DNA of 64,000 nucleotides, from assembly GCA_015179125.1 (NCBI GenBank), contig WHVA01000093.1, positions 124,001 through 188,000 of the forward strand, in the 5' to 3' direction. This document shows, in pieces, positions 22,317-35,285 of the stretch (the first letter of the stretch is position 1; every line of letters begins with the position of its first letter). The notes beneath the pieces were generated by a model. It had not been told where the DNA came from and ran no database searches. It saw only the letters and a list, made by a program, of their open reading frames with translations. Position numbers and translations under genes: made by a program. The DNA comes from Gautieria morchelliformis (taxonomy: Eukaryota > Basidiomycota > Agaricomycetes > Gomphales > Gomphaceae).

Positions 22317-25300
22317 CTTGCACAGGATGCAGCACAATGGCATAATGTTGTGGTATTATATAATTGCATAACGACTGCTACATGCATGCTGCCCACAAGT
22401 GCTCCGGCGAATCCATCGTCAGGCTGACAAAGATGAGGTGGTTGGGGCATCTGCAGATGAACCGGATGGCTCAGAGGGTGCAGATGGCTCAGAGGGTGCA
22501 GGTGGCTCAGAGGAGGAGTATGCCAACTACCAGTATCTGTAGTACAATAATGTCTCCGAGTCCAGCATCTCATCTCATCTCATCTCCTCTCCCTCGGACT
22601 TGGCTTCCCTGTCATCTTATATGGATCTGGATGAATAGGAAGACACAAGATACTTGCACAGGCTGCGCACAGTACTGCAACAGCGCATACGTGTATGCAG
22701 AAAGTTAAGAAAAGATAAGAAAAGGAAGGTAAAGAAAATTGTCTAGTACTGTAGTAATTAATTTCCATATTGAATGTCAGATGTATGAGCTGCAAAGCGG
22801 CATGCTGGGGACCAAGTTGGGGACCAAGTTCACGGACAAGTGCGCGAGTGAGTTTGCTGCGAAAGGAGGGTCGAGGCTGCTTTCGCAAAGTTGCGGAATT
22901 CACAAACTCTGCGAGTTCGCGGCGGAGTGCAGGACCAATTTCATGACCAATTTCACATCGAATTCACCTCCGTGAAATGCCCTATTATAATGTGAGAAGT
23001 ACTCAGAGTATGTGCATTGACTTGCAGCGGCAGATTCGGCTTGACTCACGGTGCTCATTGACTTGAGCGCAGGGAATGACCACGGCTTGTGACTCAAAGC
23101 CAAACAGATAATGATTCATGTATGTTTCTACAGTACATAGCGTGCCACTTATACTACTGTGGATAGGAGTCTTGATACAGGCTAACTAGATGTTGAACTA
23201 TGCAGCCGGCTCCCTACAAATGCGCTGGAGTCTGCATCTCCAGTTTTGGCTAATGTATTGGTACCCGGATCTCATTGCATGTATGGTGCCTTGGCTCGGT
23301 TTTGGTGACTTGTGCGATCCAGCATGCATGCTGGATAGCCTTGACTCGTAACTCATGTATACACATGTATGTGTGCCTTGGTAAACTTGGGTGCTCATGA
23401 GTGATCAGAATTATGTTGACATGAAAATATAACTGATAGTTACAACACAGCATTCTGAAGGGCGCATTTGATGACTTGTGGTGCCTCAGAAAATTTCTTG
23501 GAACTCCGCGCTGTGACCCCGGCTTTATGGCTCAGCTCGGGCTTGTCAAATCCTGAGCCGGGCTTTTTAGGACCTGGAGGCGGCTATGGCCCGGCTAGGC
23601 TCGGCTCCAGCTTTGTCGCGGCCTAAGCTGGGCCCAGGAAAACACTAGCACTGGTCTGCATCAGTCAGCATGGCCCACTGGCATCAACTGCTGCTGGACA
23701 CTGGTGGCCAGCGGTGTGCACCGGTGATTGTTATGATAGACGCAATTATTCTATTCCAAGTCATCTATGTACAAAGAAGCTAATAAAAGAAAAGAAAGAA
23801 AAACGATTAAAAAGGAATAGGAACGACACAGACGACAGATACATGACATCACGAATAGCTATCTTATCTACAGATTAGATAAGATACAGGGATATGGGCG
23901 TCGACCACGTGCGGCCGATCAGAGACAGCGTGCCTATCGACTGATGGCATCGGCCATGACGTCGACAGGCGCCAGGCCACAGGCACCGAGGAGATGCAGG
24001 CACCAAACGCCACAGAGGAATGCAGATTGCGCAGGAGCACCGGATATTGTGGAGTGACTTTAGAATGTCATCCATAATACGTGTACTCAATTAGCTGCTC
24101 CACAGAAGAGGCACAGAGACAGTGGCCCCATCACCAAGCCTGGCATTTATGCTAGGCAGGACAGATTTAATTTCTATTCTCTATTGGACCCCATGACACG
24201 ACCAGCTGATTATTATCTTGACACCATGTGGACAGGGGCTTTGTATACTAGGTACAAGACTCTATTCCAAAGTTTAAACAACCCTGACACTATCCCCATC
24301 ACTCCCATGATTTTATGACTATAATTAGTCACCCCTCTAGTTACAAGTAGTTTTTCGACCCATCTGCTCACTATCTCGAACACCAGTAGTTACCACTAAT
24401 ATAGTATAAGTAGCCACTACGAATGTATGAACAAAATCACCCAGAATCAACTGTTTCACCCTCTGAAGTTACTGCAGTCTTGTTTGATAGCTACAGAACT
24501 TAGATCTCGATAGTTTACTCCAATTCTTCGTTGAGAGTTCACTATTATTGCTTACTCTAGACTGCCTCAAAAGCGAAGCCTTTTGACTTAGTTGTTCCTT
24601 AGATCAATACCACTTTCTTGTCGACACGGTCACGTGACTTCCATCCATCAGTGCCGGACGTGTCTCGAGGGGCTTAGTCAGCACACAGAGGAGGGACGAA
24701 CATAGCGGTCCCAACCGCTAAGCAATAGAATTCGTTTGCTAAAGGCATCACTTAACATTTTAATCTAAAAGTGATCGCCAGCGTTTACCACCGGACGGCG
24801 CTAACACCTGTGAAGCGTGTATGACTCGATTGAGCCATTGGTCGTACAGTACGCAGAGAAAGCTCGGAAAAAGGTGTCAGACTTCGCACGATTTATCGGT
24901 TTCCAGTGCCCTTGACAAGCAAGGGGAAGGGGATTTCCTTCGTCTTGTATAGGTAATATTATCGCTTTCCCCAATGATGTCTGTTCTGATGGCCTATCAG
25001 GGTCAACAGATCGCAGCACATACATTCTGCTTTTCATCAGTGGGCCCCCTAGTGATCAGTGATTGAGCAAGATGAGAACTGGAGAAACTGTATCATGTAG
25101 CAGCTGAGGTCACCTCGCTGGTACCTCCAGGTTATATTCACTATATTCCAAAGCATGTGACGCTCGCGGCGCCGCCACATTAGGTGCCGTATATTATCAA
25201 AATATTCTGTGTTAGTGTAAGATAAGTACAGGTATGTAGCTCCAGCCTTCGAATAGTTTTTCCCGTTGTGCTTAAGTGGCGCCGGCGTCTCGCTGAGGAA

Positions 25301-25491
25301 TTCGGCGTCGTCGTTTCCCACAATAACGGCGCAGGGAGCTCATCTCGATTCTCGAAGCTAGATTCTTAACCTTTCTGCGCACAGCTTATTAGTAGTGACT
25401 ATCATATCATCGTGCGCTACTATAGTACTGGATTTAAACAACAATGCTGGAAAGTGGAAGATGAACCTCGTTCCGACGTCGACTTACTACT
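22317..25491. other. Repeat-rich spacer, no convincing gene
   Basis: About 22430-22510 has short GATGGCTCAGAGGGTGCA repeats within an open stretch encoding acidic Gly/Ser/Glu residues that ends at a stop near 22537. About 23510-23640 is rich in GGCTCGGCC/GCCCGGC motifs resembling subterminal repeats of hAT elements. The remainder, including a 90-codon minus-strand open stretch ending near 25049, showed nothing I recognise. Confidence 0.35.
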
Positions 25492-26931
25492 ATGCCGCTT
25501 CAAGGCATTAACGCCGTTGTGTTTGTGCTGCGACTCCTGGGCTTTGTATCTCTGTCTGCCTTGCTATTCACCGTCATTCTTTCTGAGGCCATGCACCGCC
25601 ATACTGTTTTCTTTAATTTCGTGTGGACGTACCTCCTGTATACGTCAGTCATGATTTTCAGGTGCGTGCTCCAAGTGACCCTCTCAACCGACAACGACTG
25701 AGGCGAATGGGGAGAAGTGATGTGGTGCAGTACATGTCTTTCACTCAAACCGAAAAAACCTTGGATGTGGGCACGATACTAATTACTTTGGTGAATTCTG
25801 TGGGGTTGATGTGAACATCGAGTTATCAGTAACGCCACTTCCGGGCCCAGCGTCGTCATCCTCTGATGGTAATATTGAATTACAGCGTCCTGACGGCCAC
25901 CCTTAACCTTTTCATCCATGTACGCGTCATCTGTAGATGAAAGTGTCCGGCTAATGTCTTATCCAGCTGTGGTTTGAAATGAGAGCTGCTTTCAGTTCAG
26001 TAAATGCATGGGCAACAAAGCTACGGACCTTCATGGTGGGGTATCACACGTCTATTCAGACTTTACATCGATTGAATTACGACAAAAGCTTCTAATCACG
26101 CCTTATTGTATGGGAATAGTCCCCTTTGTGCGTACTGGGAGCTTTCTCTTGGGCACCCTCGCTGACTATCCCGTTTATGTCAGTCCCAGCTTTTTGACAT
26201 CAACCAAACACGCAACAATCTTCTGCTTAAAGCCATGGACTACTTGGAGCTTTCGCTGGTCATTCTGACGTGCCTTTGGGATAGTCAGTTGTTACCCTAT
26301 CAGTTTTCGTGTTAGATCGCCATTAATGTTTTTCAGTCCTTTTGGTGGTCACGTTTTGTAGCTATCGTCGTATTTTTCGACGAGTCCATATGGTTAACAT
26401 CGTGACGATCTCTCTGCTAATGCGTCTCTCTGTTTTCTGCTTGTTTCGCCTCCTCTTTGCTGTGTATGTTTCTCTTCGGATACTTCAAATAATAAGACTG
26501 ACCCCACAGTGATATTTCTCTAAGAATCCTCATGACGTGGATCGCTCTGCTTGATAGGAACCCAAATTCGAATGTGACTTTGATCATGGCGGATATAACT
26601 AATTTTGGAGCGCCGCTTTGTGAGTGTCATGCAAGCATTCCAATGTCTTTCGCACGCAATTGACCTATGCCCTTGTCCAAGTGCCCCTCGTTGCCTTCCT
26701 GCTACTTGGTCTTCAGCGCGTAAGCCCTCTCCGATTGCTGTCCTGATGCTGAAATGATTTAATGATTGGGTCTAGGACATATTGCAAGTTTGGTTTCCTT
26801 GCATTCATTTTGGTGCACCACAGACTTGCACCACTGAGTCAAATCGGGCTCTCGATAAGGAAGTCCTTGCCATTCCGAATGAAGATGTGGCTCCACCAGA
26901 ATCATTACCAGATATGCACGATATTCGTTAA
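25492..26931 (+). CDS. Multi-pass membrane protein of the basidiomycete 7-TM type (possibly decayed)
   Basis: The likely ATG at 25492 starts MPLQGINAVVFVLRLLGFVS, a hydrophobic helix followed by a second (FFNFVWTYLLYTSVMIF) up to a splice donor near 25662. Later hydrophobic exons: LWFEMRAAFSSVNAWATKLR (about 25968-26030), YCMGIVPFVRTGSFLLGTL (about 26105-26160), RVHMVNIVTISLLMRLSVF (about 26380-26440) and ALVQVPLVAFLLLGLQR (about 26670-26720). A final exon, DILQVWFPCIHFGAPQTCTT onwards, ends at a TAA at 26929-26931 with an acidic tail. The pattern fits a common Agaricomycete family of uncharacterised 7-helix proteins. The third-helix region around 25680-25960 is hard to read, so the gene may be damaged. 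Confidence 0.5.
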
Positions 26932-28170
26932 TACATATATGGATATTCCTTTTTGTGATACTTTGCCTGTCGCAGACAGCCTGTGGTTGTGCTAAGAATT
27001 CCTAACATTCATCATGGTTCAGTGTGATTCCATTAGGGCTGATCACAGTAGAGGATTTGGAGAGGATTTGATGAGGATTTGGGAATGCTGATGCCATATG
27101 TTGGAATAAATAAACAATTATACTTCATTTTATTCTATCGTTTAAACAATGATTCTTATTAACTGTAAGGCCCCAACACCATTTATACCTCCAGCAAGCT
27201 CGTTTCCCCTATTCATTGTTCTCGTTGGAAGCACAAGCTTGGGGACCTCTGTTAGATTAAATGGAATTATATATTTCATTCCATTCACATGGTTAATGCT
27301 TTTATTCTCTGGTTAATACTCAATACACACATGCCTCTGTGCACATGAGCATCATCAAGTGATGACATCATATCTCGCTTAGCCATGATGTGCACATGAC
27401 CAAGCCTTGGTTTGGATAACCAAGGTGGTGTGTCACCGGAGGGTAAGCAAACACTCCTTCCAATCACTCCTTTCATCGTTCGACCGGATGTGAATTTACA
27501 ATCCTTGGCTTAGATTACGAAGTGAAGGAGGAGAAGGATGGTCAAGAGGCTGAGGCAAAGGAGTGGGGCACGAAGACCAAGGTGAAGGGGAAGGGGAAGG
27601 ATAAGGGGTCGATCTCTTCGAAGGGTATTCTTGGTAGGTCCCTTCTATTGTCCTCATTGCTATCTTCAGCTGATTTCCAGATACCCTTGAAGGCACCCAA
27701 ACGTCTACGCTGGTTGCCGAGGAAAGGGTGGAGGAGCTGGTGGAGAGGTCGGAGGATCTGATGAGGAATGTGTCAGTGAAACTGAACAAATTAAATGGAG
27801 CTGTCTTAGAACTAGGGAGAGTCCAGGCGACGATTAGGAAATTAATGAAGTAGACTTCCTCTATAATTATTGTGAGCATAGAAGTGTGTTTCTTGGAGCT
27901 CTAGAAGGTGCCCTAAGTCCTAGGTTTCTTCGGGGACTTTGTGTGAAATTCGGCAGGTTCCTGCCTCCTTCTGCAAATACGACTATCAAGGATTTCAATT
28001 GGAGGTGATGGCGAATTGGAAGTGAGGCCATGCGAAGAGGATCGAAGGGATCGCCAAGTCTTCCGAATGCAAGTTTGTGAGGATTTTGCCAATGCCCAAG
28101 CACCATCCCCCCTTTAGGGTACACGTCGCCCCAACGGGTCGATGTGTGAGGTTTCATGCCGAGCTGCATG
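26932..28170. other. Spacer with a possible coiled-coil coding scrap
   Basis: About 27515-27850 (+) contains two adjoining open pieces: a Lys/Glu-rich one (KEEKDGQEAEAKEWGTKTK) and one encoding a heptad-like segment (EERVEELVERSEDLMRN) that ends at a TAG near 27850. It resembles the start of a retroelement or a low-complexity host protein. No assignment is made. Confidence 0.3.
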
Positions 28171-28640
28171 AGTGAGGGTGGTTCGGAATGCAGTCAGGTG
28201 CTGGTTTTGATCGAATAGCTTCATTGTCTATTATGTTTTCTTCTTCGGCTGAAAATGGGTGGATAAGAACATGGGAAAGTGATATGGAGGAGTCAGAGAA
28301 GTGGTTCTCAAAGAGCTTTGGACAAGACAAGGAATGGTCCGCCATCCACATTGAACATCTGTTCGTAACCAGAAATATTCGGAGTAGGGGTGTGCGAAGA
28401 GGTGACACCTGGTGGGAGGACTGAGATGTAAGAGAGTGGTCTGAATGCCGTGTTCGGGACATAGCCCAAGAATAGCGGAGATGAGTATTGAGCATCAATA
28501 TGGAGGACTCAGAGGAGTGATTCTCGATAGGCTTTACTGAGGGGGGTAATGGTTCACCATCCATGTCGAATGTCTGTTCGTAACCAGAAAGATTCAGAAT
28601 AGGAGTGGGCGAAGATGTGACACCTCCCAGTAATTCCAGC
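28171..28640 (-). mobile_element. Duplicated retroelement segment, copy 1
   Basis: Very similar to 31047-31556 in the same orientation. It contains two tandem units of about 213 bases beginning ATATGGAGGA(G/C)TCAGAG at about 28284 and 28498. It probably belongs to the gag/protease-side spacer of the Gypsy fossil described at 31047-35285. Confidence 0.65.
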
Positions 28641-31046
28641 TGAGCCTCAATCTGTTGCTATATGCAGCCATAGTAACTATGCAGCCTGTTTGGCTGAACC
28701 AAACAGTGGAGATCTTGGTCAGTCATGGCAACAAGGCTGTGTCAGGCTATACAATGCAGTGCTAAGCAGTGCCCTTGGTTATTGTGCCTACAGAGCACTA
28801 ATTGGCTCAGATCTGCTTACTCAGCCTCTGAGTGCCAAAGTCATAACTGAATGTACAGCCTCAGCAAACCAGGCACATCTTGGTGAGTCAGGAGTACATG
28901 ACTCAACCAAGCTGTGCCAAGTCACATGACTCTGATCTGTGAGTCATCTGGAACCACCCAGAACCTTCCTATACTTTCTTCCAGCTTCCACAAGCTGCTC
29001 CCCTCCATTAATAGATAGAAGGTTCTACCTGCTTACTAAGCTCATGTACATTACAATATAAAAGGAGGCCCTTTTGCCTGCCTTTTCATCAGCCAATCTA
29101 CCATCTTCTATCCAATGCACCTTGCGTGACTTGCCAAGCTTGCACAGCTTACCAGGCTGCTAACCCCAGCTAGGGTTATTACACTTGCTTAGTTTATTAA
29201 TTCTCAGTTAAGTAGTTGCTTTTCTACTTAGCCACCCAGACTAACCCTCTAGGTGAAATTCTGCAGAGTGAGGTTGTCAATCGATTTTCTTGCCAATTAG
29301 CACTCCAATACCCAAGACGATCTGATCGGTCGATTTTCCTGTTCAGAGACTTTCACAAGTGTTTTGGAACCCATTGAACTAAATGTAAAACTGTGGTGTT
29401 AAACACAATTCTAAAGTTCAATCAGAGATTTGACTTTACAAGCACACGCAAGCTTCGAAACTATTTTAACGGAGAACCCAATTAAGAAATTATACTCCAG
29501 TGAACAATCAGAATCAGTATTGGTACAGGAAGTGTAGCAATAGAGATTTAACTGAACACGTGTAGTTCTTAGATTGTGCAATACTTTGTGAGGTCAAAGA
29601 ATGTTATTAGGCGTCCAAGGGTCCAGATACTTTAAGGGGGAAAGCTACCTAGAGTCTTAGGACCGCGGGTCGAGTGAATTAAAGACAACAATAATCCCCA
29701 AGATGTGAAACGATAGTTCTGCGCTTGAACTCTTCCTCAGTTCAAGTATGTCACTATTCTTGTGGCTTTTCTGGTTTTCCAACTCAACAAACGTAGGATA
29801 TTAACTCACTTACCCTGAGTTAGGTTAATATCTGCAGTGCGTTGATTGATCAAGAAAGATCAATTACTCAAAAGGCTATTAACCCACTTAACTCAGAGTT
29901 AAGTTAATAATCTATTGCGTGAATTGAATAACTAATAACCAAGTCTATTAGATCACTGCTCAGAGTGGCGTCTAATGGTATAGGATTACTAATCAGTTAC
30001 TCTTAGTAATGTTGCTGTTCGCAGCGCGACTAGTCAGACCTGCTGCAATTAAAATAGAGCACTCTTGTACTTCTCAGAGCCAATCAGAGTTGCTGCAATC
30101 TTAGACTGTAGCCAAGTCAGTGAGCCAGTACTTGGGTACAAGGCTGTGTTGAAGTCACACTTCAGTTACTCAAGGTATGAGCGGTTTGGGTGAAAGATGA
30201 TTGATTGCTTCACTGCTAAAACTGCAGGCTATTTATACTGCATCTATCTAGCTTATGTAACTACTGCTAGGAACCTTGTAGAGGCTTCTACTACTGTGAA
30301 GAACCTTGTGGAAGCTTAGAGAAGCTTCAGGAAAGGTTTGGAAACTATTGGAAGGCTGTGGAAGGTTCTATTGCTATATTGGGTTAAAGTCACAGTTCTG
30401 TGATAGTAAAGCTAAGAGTATGTAAGAAACTCCCACGCTCATCGAAGGAAAGTCATGTGACTTCAAGCTGGATTGAGGTCATGTGACTGTGTCATGTGAT
30501 TGTCAGGTGACTGTAGATAATCAGGTGACTTTGAGGTCAGGTGATTGTCAGGTGACTGTGGGTGATCAGGTGACTTTGAGCTGTTTTTGAGGTCATGTGA
30601 TAGTCATGTGATCGTGGGTGATTCTTAGCTAAACTATCAAGAGATTGTTGTATCTTGTGGACCCAATGTGAGTGTAGCATAGAAATATTAATACAACCTT
30701 TCTTGAGGACATTTGAAACTAATTAACTACCTAGTAAATGTTCATAAATAGGTAGCTACTTTGTGGACGATCCCTAACAACAAGTCACTACACAAAAACC
30801 AGTCACTTGTTTATTGCAGTGCGTTGACGTTAATCGGGTCAGCCCACTTACAAACTCTCCTGCGAAAGCCATTCCTCTCTTTTTGGAATACTTGGGCCCC
30901 AATAGTCGTCCTCGAACCTACAAACTAATAGTTTGTTATTCATTACGCCAGTAGTGTCTAATATTCTTGCAGTTTCGTATACGACATGTTCTGATAGACC
31001 AAGGTGTTAGCTCTAACACCAAAGTCTTGAAGGGTTCCAAAACAAC
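28641..31046. other. Unclassified repeat-like insert
   Basis: Noncoding, TE-like sequence lying between the two duplicated segments. Around 29790-29930 there are several short inverted motifs (GATATTAACTCAC/GAGTTAGGTTAATATC and similar). A GTGACT-rich minisatellite lies at 30450-30625. The right end near 30770 reads CCCTAACA, the complement of a TGTTAGGG LTR-like start. I could not define an element. Confidence 0.3.
30450..30625. repeat. Minisatellite of TCAGGTGACT / TCATGTGA units
   Basis: About a dozen irregular copies of a 10-18 base motif (TCAGGTGACT, TCATGTGATT, TCAGGTGATT), often spaced by TTTGAGG or GTGGGTGA. Several units contain the CATGTG or CAGGTG E-box-like core. Confidence 0.65.
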
Positions 31047-34000
31047 GGGGTCAGGTGCTGTTTTTGATCGAATAGTTTCGTTGTCTATTATGCTTTCTTC
31101 TTCGGCTGAAAATAGGTGGATAAGAGGATGGGAAAGTGATATGGAGGACTCAGAGGAGTGGTTCTCAAAGAGCTTTAGACAAGATAAGGAATGGTCCACC
31201 ATCCACCAAACATCTGTTCGTAACCAGAAAGATTCAGAGTAGGAGTGGGCGAAGAGGTGCCACCTGGTGGAAGGACCGAGATGTAAGAGAGTGGTCCGAT
31301 CGCTGTGTTCAGGAAGTAACCCAAGGATGGCAGAGATGAGTTTTGCGCAGCGATATGGAGGACTCAGAAGAGTGATTCTTGATAAGCCTGAATGAGGGAA
31401 GCAATGGTTCGCCATCCACGTCGAACGTCTGTGCAAAACCAGAAAGATTCGGAATAGGAATTGGCGAAGGAGTGACATATGGTGGAAGGACCGAGATGTA
31501 AGAGAGTAGTCCAATCGCTGTGTTCAGGATGTAACCCAAGGACGGCGGGGACAGCGATCAGTGAACGGAGCGATGTAAATGAGAAACAAGGATGAGAGGA
31601 GAAATAGCTATCAATGAAATTCGGAGTGGCATCAGAGTCGATGAGAGTAGGAAGGAGTTAGAGAGACCGGGAAGGTGTACATGGATGATGAAAGATGAAT
31701 CAGGATGGGAACTAAGAGAAGTGAACAGATACACAGATGGTACAGTGTAGTTGGAACTAGTGTTTAGGGAAATAGAGCGACCCATCGTTAACACCCCAGA
31801 GGGCGCGTGAGCTAGTCTTCCGCAGGAGAGTCTTCGCTATCTTCGGAGACCACTTTGAGAGTGGCGACCTGAGTATCACCTTTGAGGGTGAAGATAGCCC
31901 TGCCAGTGGTTGAGGCAGGCTCCTGAAAGCAGCACCCCTTCGCGTGGTGTGTGGGGGGTTCACCGCAATAAGGACAAAGGCCTTTGGATTTCCGTTGCTC
32001 TTTCTCAGCTTCAGTAAGACATCTGGTAGCATTGAGGATACCGGAAAGGTCTTTCTGTTTGTCCAGCTTGGCTGCTGCAGAGGGTCTGGAGCAGGCGTTA
32101 GCACGCGGTGTGGAGGATGGTTCGGAAGTGGAAGGGGGATGAATGGAAGTTGTAATCTGCTTTTCGCCTTGACGCTCCCAGTAGTGATTGTCAATGCGAA
32201 GGGCCTGACGCTTGAGGTCGTCGAGGCTTTTGGGACGTTCATAAGAGAGCATGTGGTCTTTAATGCACTTAGCGAGGCTATTATAGAAAGCATCATAAAG
32301 GGCGGCATCATTCCACTCGACGTAAGAGGACAACTCAGCAAATGTGGTCATGTGGCAATTGACACAATGGGTGTCAAGTATCTTGAGCCTGCGAATAGCT
32401 CGCTCGGAAACCCGGATGATGTCTGCCTGACCGAAAAGATGATTAAGTTCGTCAACAAAGATAAGCCAGTTGCTCCGAATGGGAGGTTCTGGGACCTAAA
32501 TGAGAAAAGGTTGCCACCAGATCAAGGCAATGTCGCTGAGGTAGGATGCTGCATAGGAGACTTGCTGTTGCTCATGCTGGAACTTTCGGGGCTTGTTGTC
32601 GAAGACCATAATACAACTAGTGATGAATGTTCGGAGGAGGCGAGGTTCCTTTCCTATGAATTTGTCAGGTTTCACAGCATCGGAATCACCATCAGGGGTG
32701 TCCTGAGGGTAGGCGAAAGGAAAGGGATAATAGGGGTTCCAGGGGAATCCTGGTTGCGGCCAAGGCCCTCCACCAGGAGGCGGAGGTGGGCCAGGAGGGC
32801 TGGGGGGCCCCGGAGGTCCGGGAGGCCCAATCGGAGGTACTCCGACATGAGGAAAGGGTGGCCCGAAAGCCGGTGGAGGAGAAGCTGCAGGCCCACCAGG
32901 TGAGGCAGGAATCTGTGCTGGAGGTTGCTGCAGGGGAGGTTGTCCCGCGAATGGAGGAGGCGCAGGCCCGCCAGGTGGGGCAGGAATCTGTGCTGGAGGT
33001 TGCTGTGGGGGAGGTTGTCCCACAAAGGGGTGAGGTTGTCCCGCAAATGGAGGAGGCGCAGGCCCGCCAGGTGGGGCAGGAATCTGTGCTGGAGGTTGTT
33101 GCAGGGGAGGTTGTCCCACGAAGGGGTGAGGTTGTCCTGCGAATAGAGGCGGGGCACCCCCGAATGGCGCAGCATTTGGATCGTAATAAGGCATGCCACC
33201 AAAAGGATAGTCAAGGTTTTGTCCGAGCGCAGGGTCAGCGTAATGTCCCTGATCCGCAACAGGCACCTGGGGAGGAAGACCTGGTTGGGAATCAACTCGA
33301 GTCTGGTCGCTGTGTACCGAATGGTGAGGACTGCGAAGAGCCTGCGAATAGTGCGAAGAAGCATGTGAGTGATGTGAATGAGACGAAGAGTTGTGCGAAG
33401 CAGGCGTGTGAGCCCAAAATCCCGCTTGTACAGGGGTAGTGGGCCCTGTATTGAGAGGTGTAGGCTGGGGATTAGGAGGACGTTGGGCGTAGTGCACATC
33501 AAGAAATGGATTCGGAGTACGACTAGGCAAAGCGGGTGGCAAGTGGGGTTGTGCAAAGGCCGATTGTAATTGGGGTCCTGAGGCACCGACAATCCGAGGG
33601 AGCCTAGAAGGATAAGGCTCTTGAAAACAGCTGGGATTCTGTGGGCGGCCGTTGGGCAAATTAGGGGCCAATAGGCAGCGCAAAGAATCGGCACTTGGCC
33701 TGTGGCTGGATATGGGAGTACTGGCCGAAAGTGGGCGCTGAGGGGAGAAGTGCTGTTTGCCTGGATTTAGTTGGCGTTGAATATCGAAATGAGGTGGTGA
33801 TGTGTGTTCGGGGACCGGATGATGTGGTGTAGGCCGAGATGCAGACATGGCGGCTAAGCGGGAGAAAGGGATAATGTCTCCAGTGGGGTCTTGCAAAGGA
33901 AATGAGGCAGAAGCTGTTCGCCGGGGAAGTGGTGCTGGAGTAGGAACTGGGCCTGTCGAGCGAGTCCTGTGGACAACATGGTGTTCTTGCTGTGTAGATG

Positions 34001-34052
34001 ACATGAACAAAATAGAAGAATGCTTTGACTGTAGTTGTTAGTTCAATTATAC
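31047..34052 (-). mobile_element. Ty3/Gypsy gag and protease-side fossil
   Basis: Minus-strand internal region directly next to the LTR at 34053-35285. A long open gag region (about 34010-32496) begins with a Pro/Ser/His-rich part containing a tandem repeat of GQPPLQQPPAQIPAPPGGPA type (about 32880-33150). It then has a capsid-like segment (KFIGKEPRLLRTFI, ALIWWQPFL) and a further capsid piece with a C-rich knuckle-like CPYCGEPPTHHAKGC (about 32350-31812). A protease-like region follows (about 31640), then the 212-base tandem units (31138-31556). Reverse transcriptase, RNase H and integrase are absent. It is broken, but gag is less worn than the 17-20 kb fossil. Confidence 0.78.
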
Positions 34053-35285
34053 TGTCAAGATTGGTTTTTAGGCGTTAATATCGTGTGTTAGTGAACACAG
34101 CGAATACCTGAATAACTTGTGCGAAGAGATGTGCCGTTCAGCGAATAAGGTGAACCAATAAATGTTCAGAAGATAAGAGGGCTGCCCAAACAGGGCTCGC
34201 CCTATCTACAGTTGTAGCAAAGTAGCCTGTGGCACTTGACGATGTAACGTGCAAGGTGTCACGGAAAGGTTGTTTAAGTAGCAACAATCCTTTCACCAGC
34301 GAAGGCGCTCCTTCGGAGCCCTTCACCGACAGCGCAGATAATAGTACGAAGACTAAGGTAACGAAGGTGGAGTACGAAAACTCACCAGTGGTGCTTAAGT
34401 CCTCCTCTGGTCGAAGATAGGAATCTACAGGAGAGGGCTCAAGTTTTGCACAAGATGGACGTATGATAATTGAACTGCAGAATATGCATGCGAATGTAAA
34501 CTACTTGTACCGAATGCCCATATGATATCAGCAAATAGGAAAGAGGCTGTCATGAGTCAGGGTTGCGCAGTCAGGATACAAAATAGGTGAAACACGTATA
34601 CAATAGAAAGAAGGAGGAGTGCGAATGTGAAACGATGGGGGAAAAAAGAGGACAAAGGCACCTATGTACGAAAACATGCCCTGAGACCTGCATATATGTT
34701 ACCCTGCACGGACTCTTCGTCTGCTGGGCTGATCCCACACGATCTATGGTTAGGACGCCCCATGAATGCATCCCGGCCATATGAACACCTAAAGGGGTTG
34801 CATCGGGAAGATGATGGGGCCAGTGATGAACCATCACGCCGGGTAGAGGATGTCGATCGTGTTTGATGGCGTGCCTGCTGGCGAATGATGCAAGCAGCGA
34901 ATGGCCATTCAGCGAATGTGGCTAAGGGTGAATGGAGCCATCATAGAGAAGGTGTGGTCGGAGGGCAGGGCGAGGTCAAGTGAACACAGAGGAGGAGTTG
35001 TGAAAGGGAAAACAGGGATAGCTGGGTACAAGAAATACATGAGTCGTCACAATCCGGCCATAGGAACATCCAAAGGGGGTTGAGCCGAGGTGATAGAACC
35101 AGTGATGAACCATCAAGCCGGTCAAAGGACGTCAATCGTGCTTTGATGGCGTGGCTATGGCAAATGATGCAAGTAGCAAAAATCGTTTGGCGAACTCGGC
35201 GAAGGGCGATCGGAGCGAACATAGAGGTGGAGTGATGAAGGGGAGGACAGAGCTACTGGGTATAAGAAATAAACGCATCATGACA
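34053..35285 (-). mobile_element. LTR of the Gypsy gag fossil, 1,233 bp
   Basis: Starts TGTCAAGATTGGTTTTTAGG and ends ATCATGACA, matching the solo LTR at 18732-20000. In the first 215 bases I count about 21 differences, roughly 90% identity by eye, mostly transitions. It lies immediately upstream of gag in minus orientation, so it is the 5' LTR. No partner LTR was found on the left, and the flanking five bases do not match. Confidence 0.85.

Noticed and set aside
30700-30779. Possible end of a Copia-type LTR (complement of TGTTAGGG)
   Set aside because: No second terminus, target duplication or internal coding region was found, so only a spacer note was kept.
32672-33694. Second long minus-strand frame over the gag region, and a plus-strand frame at 32786-33439
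   Set aside because: Both overlap the proline-rich gag frame and owe their length to its repeats.
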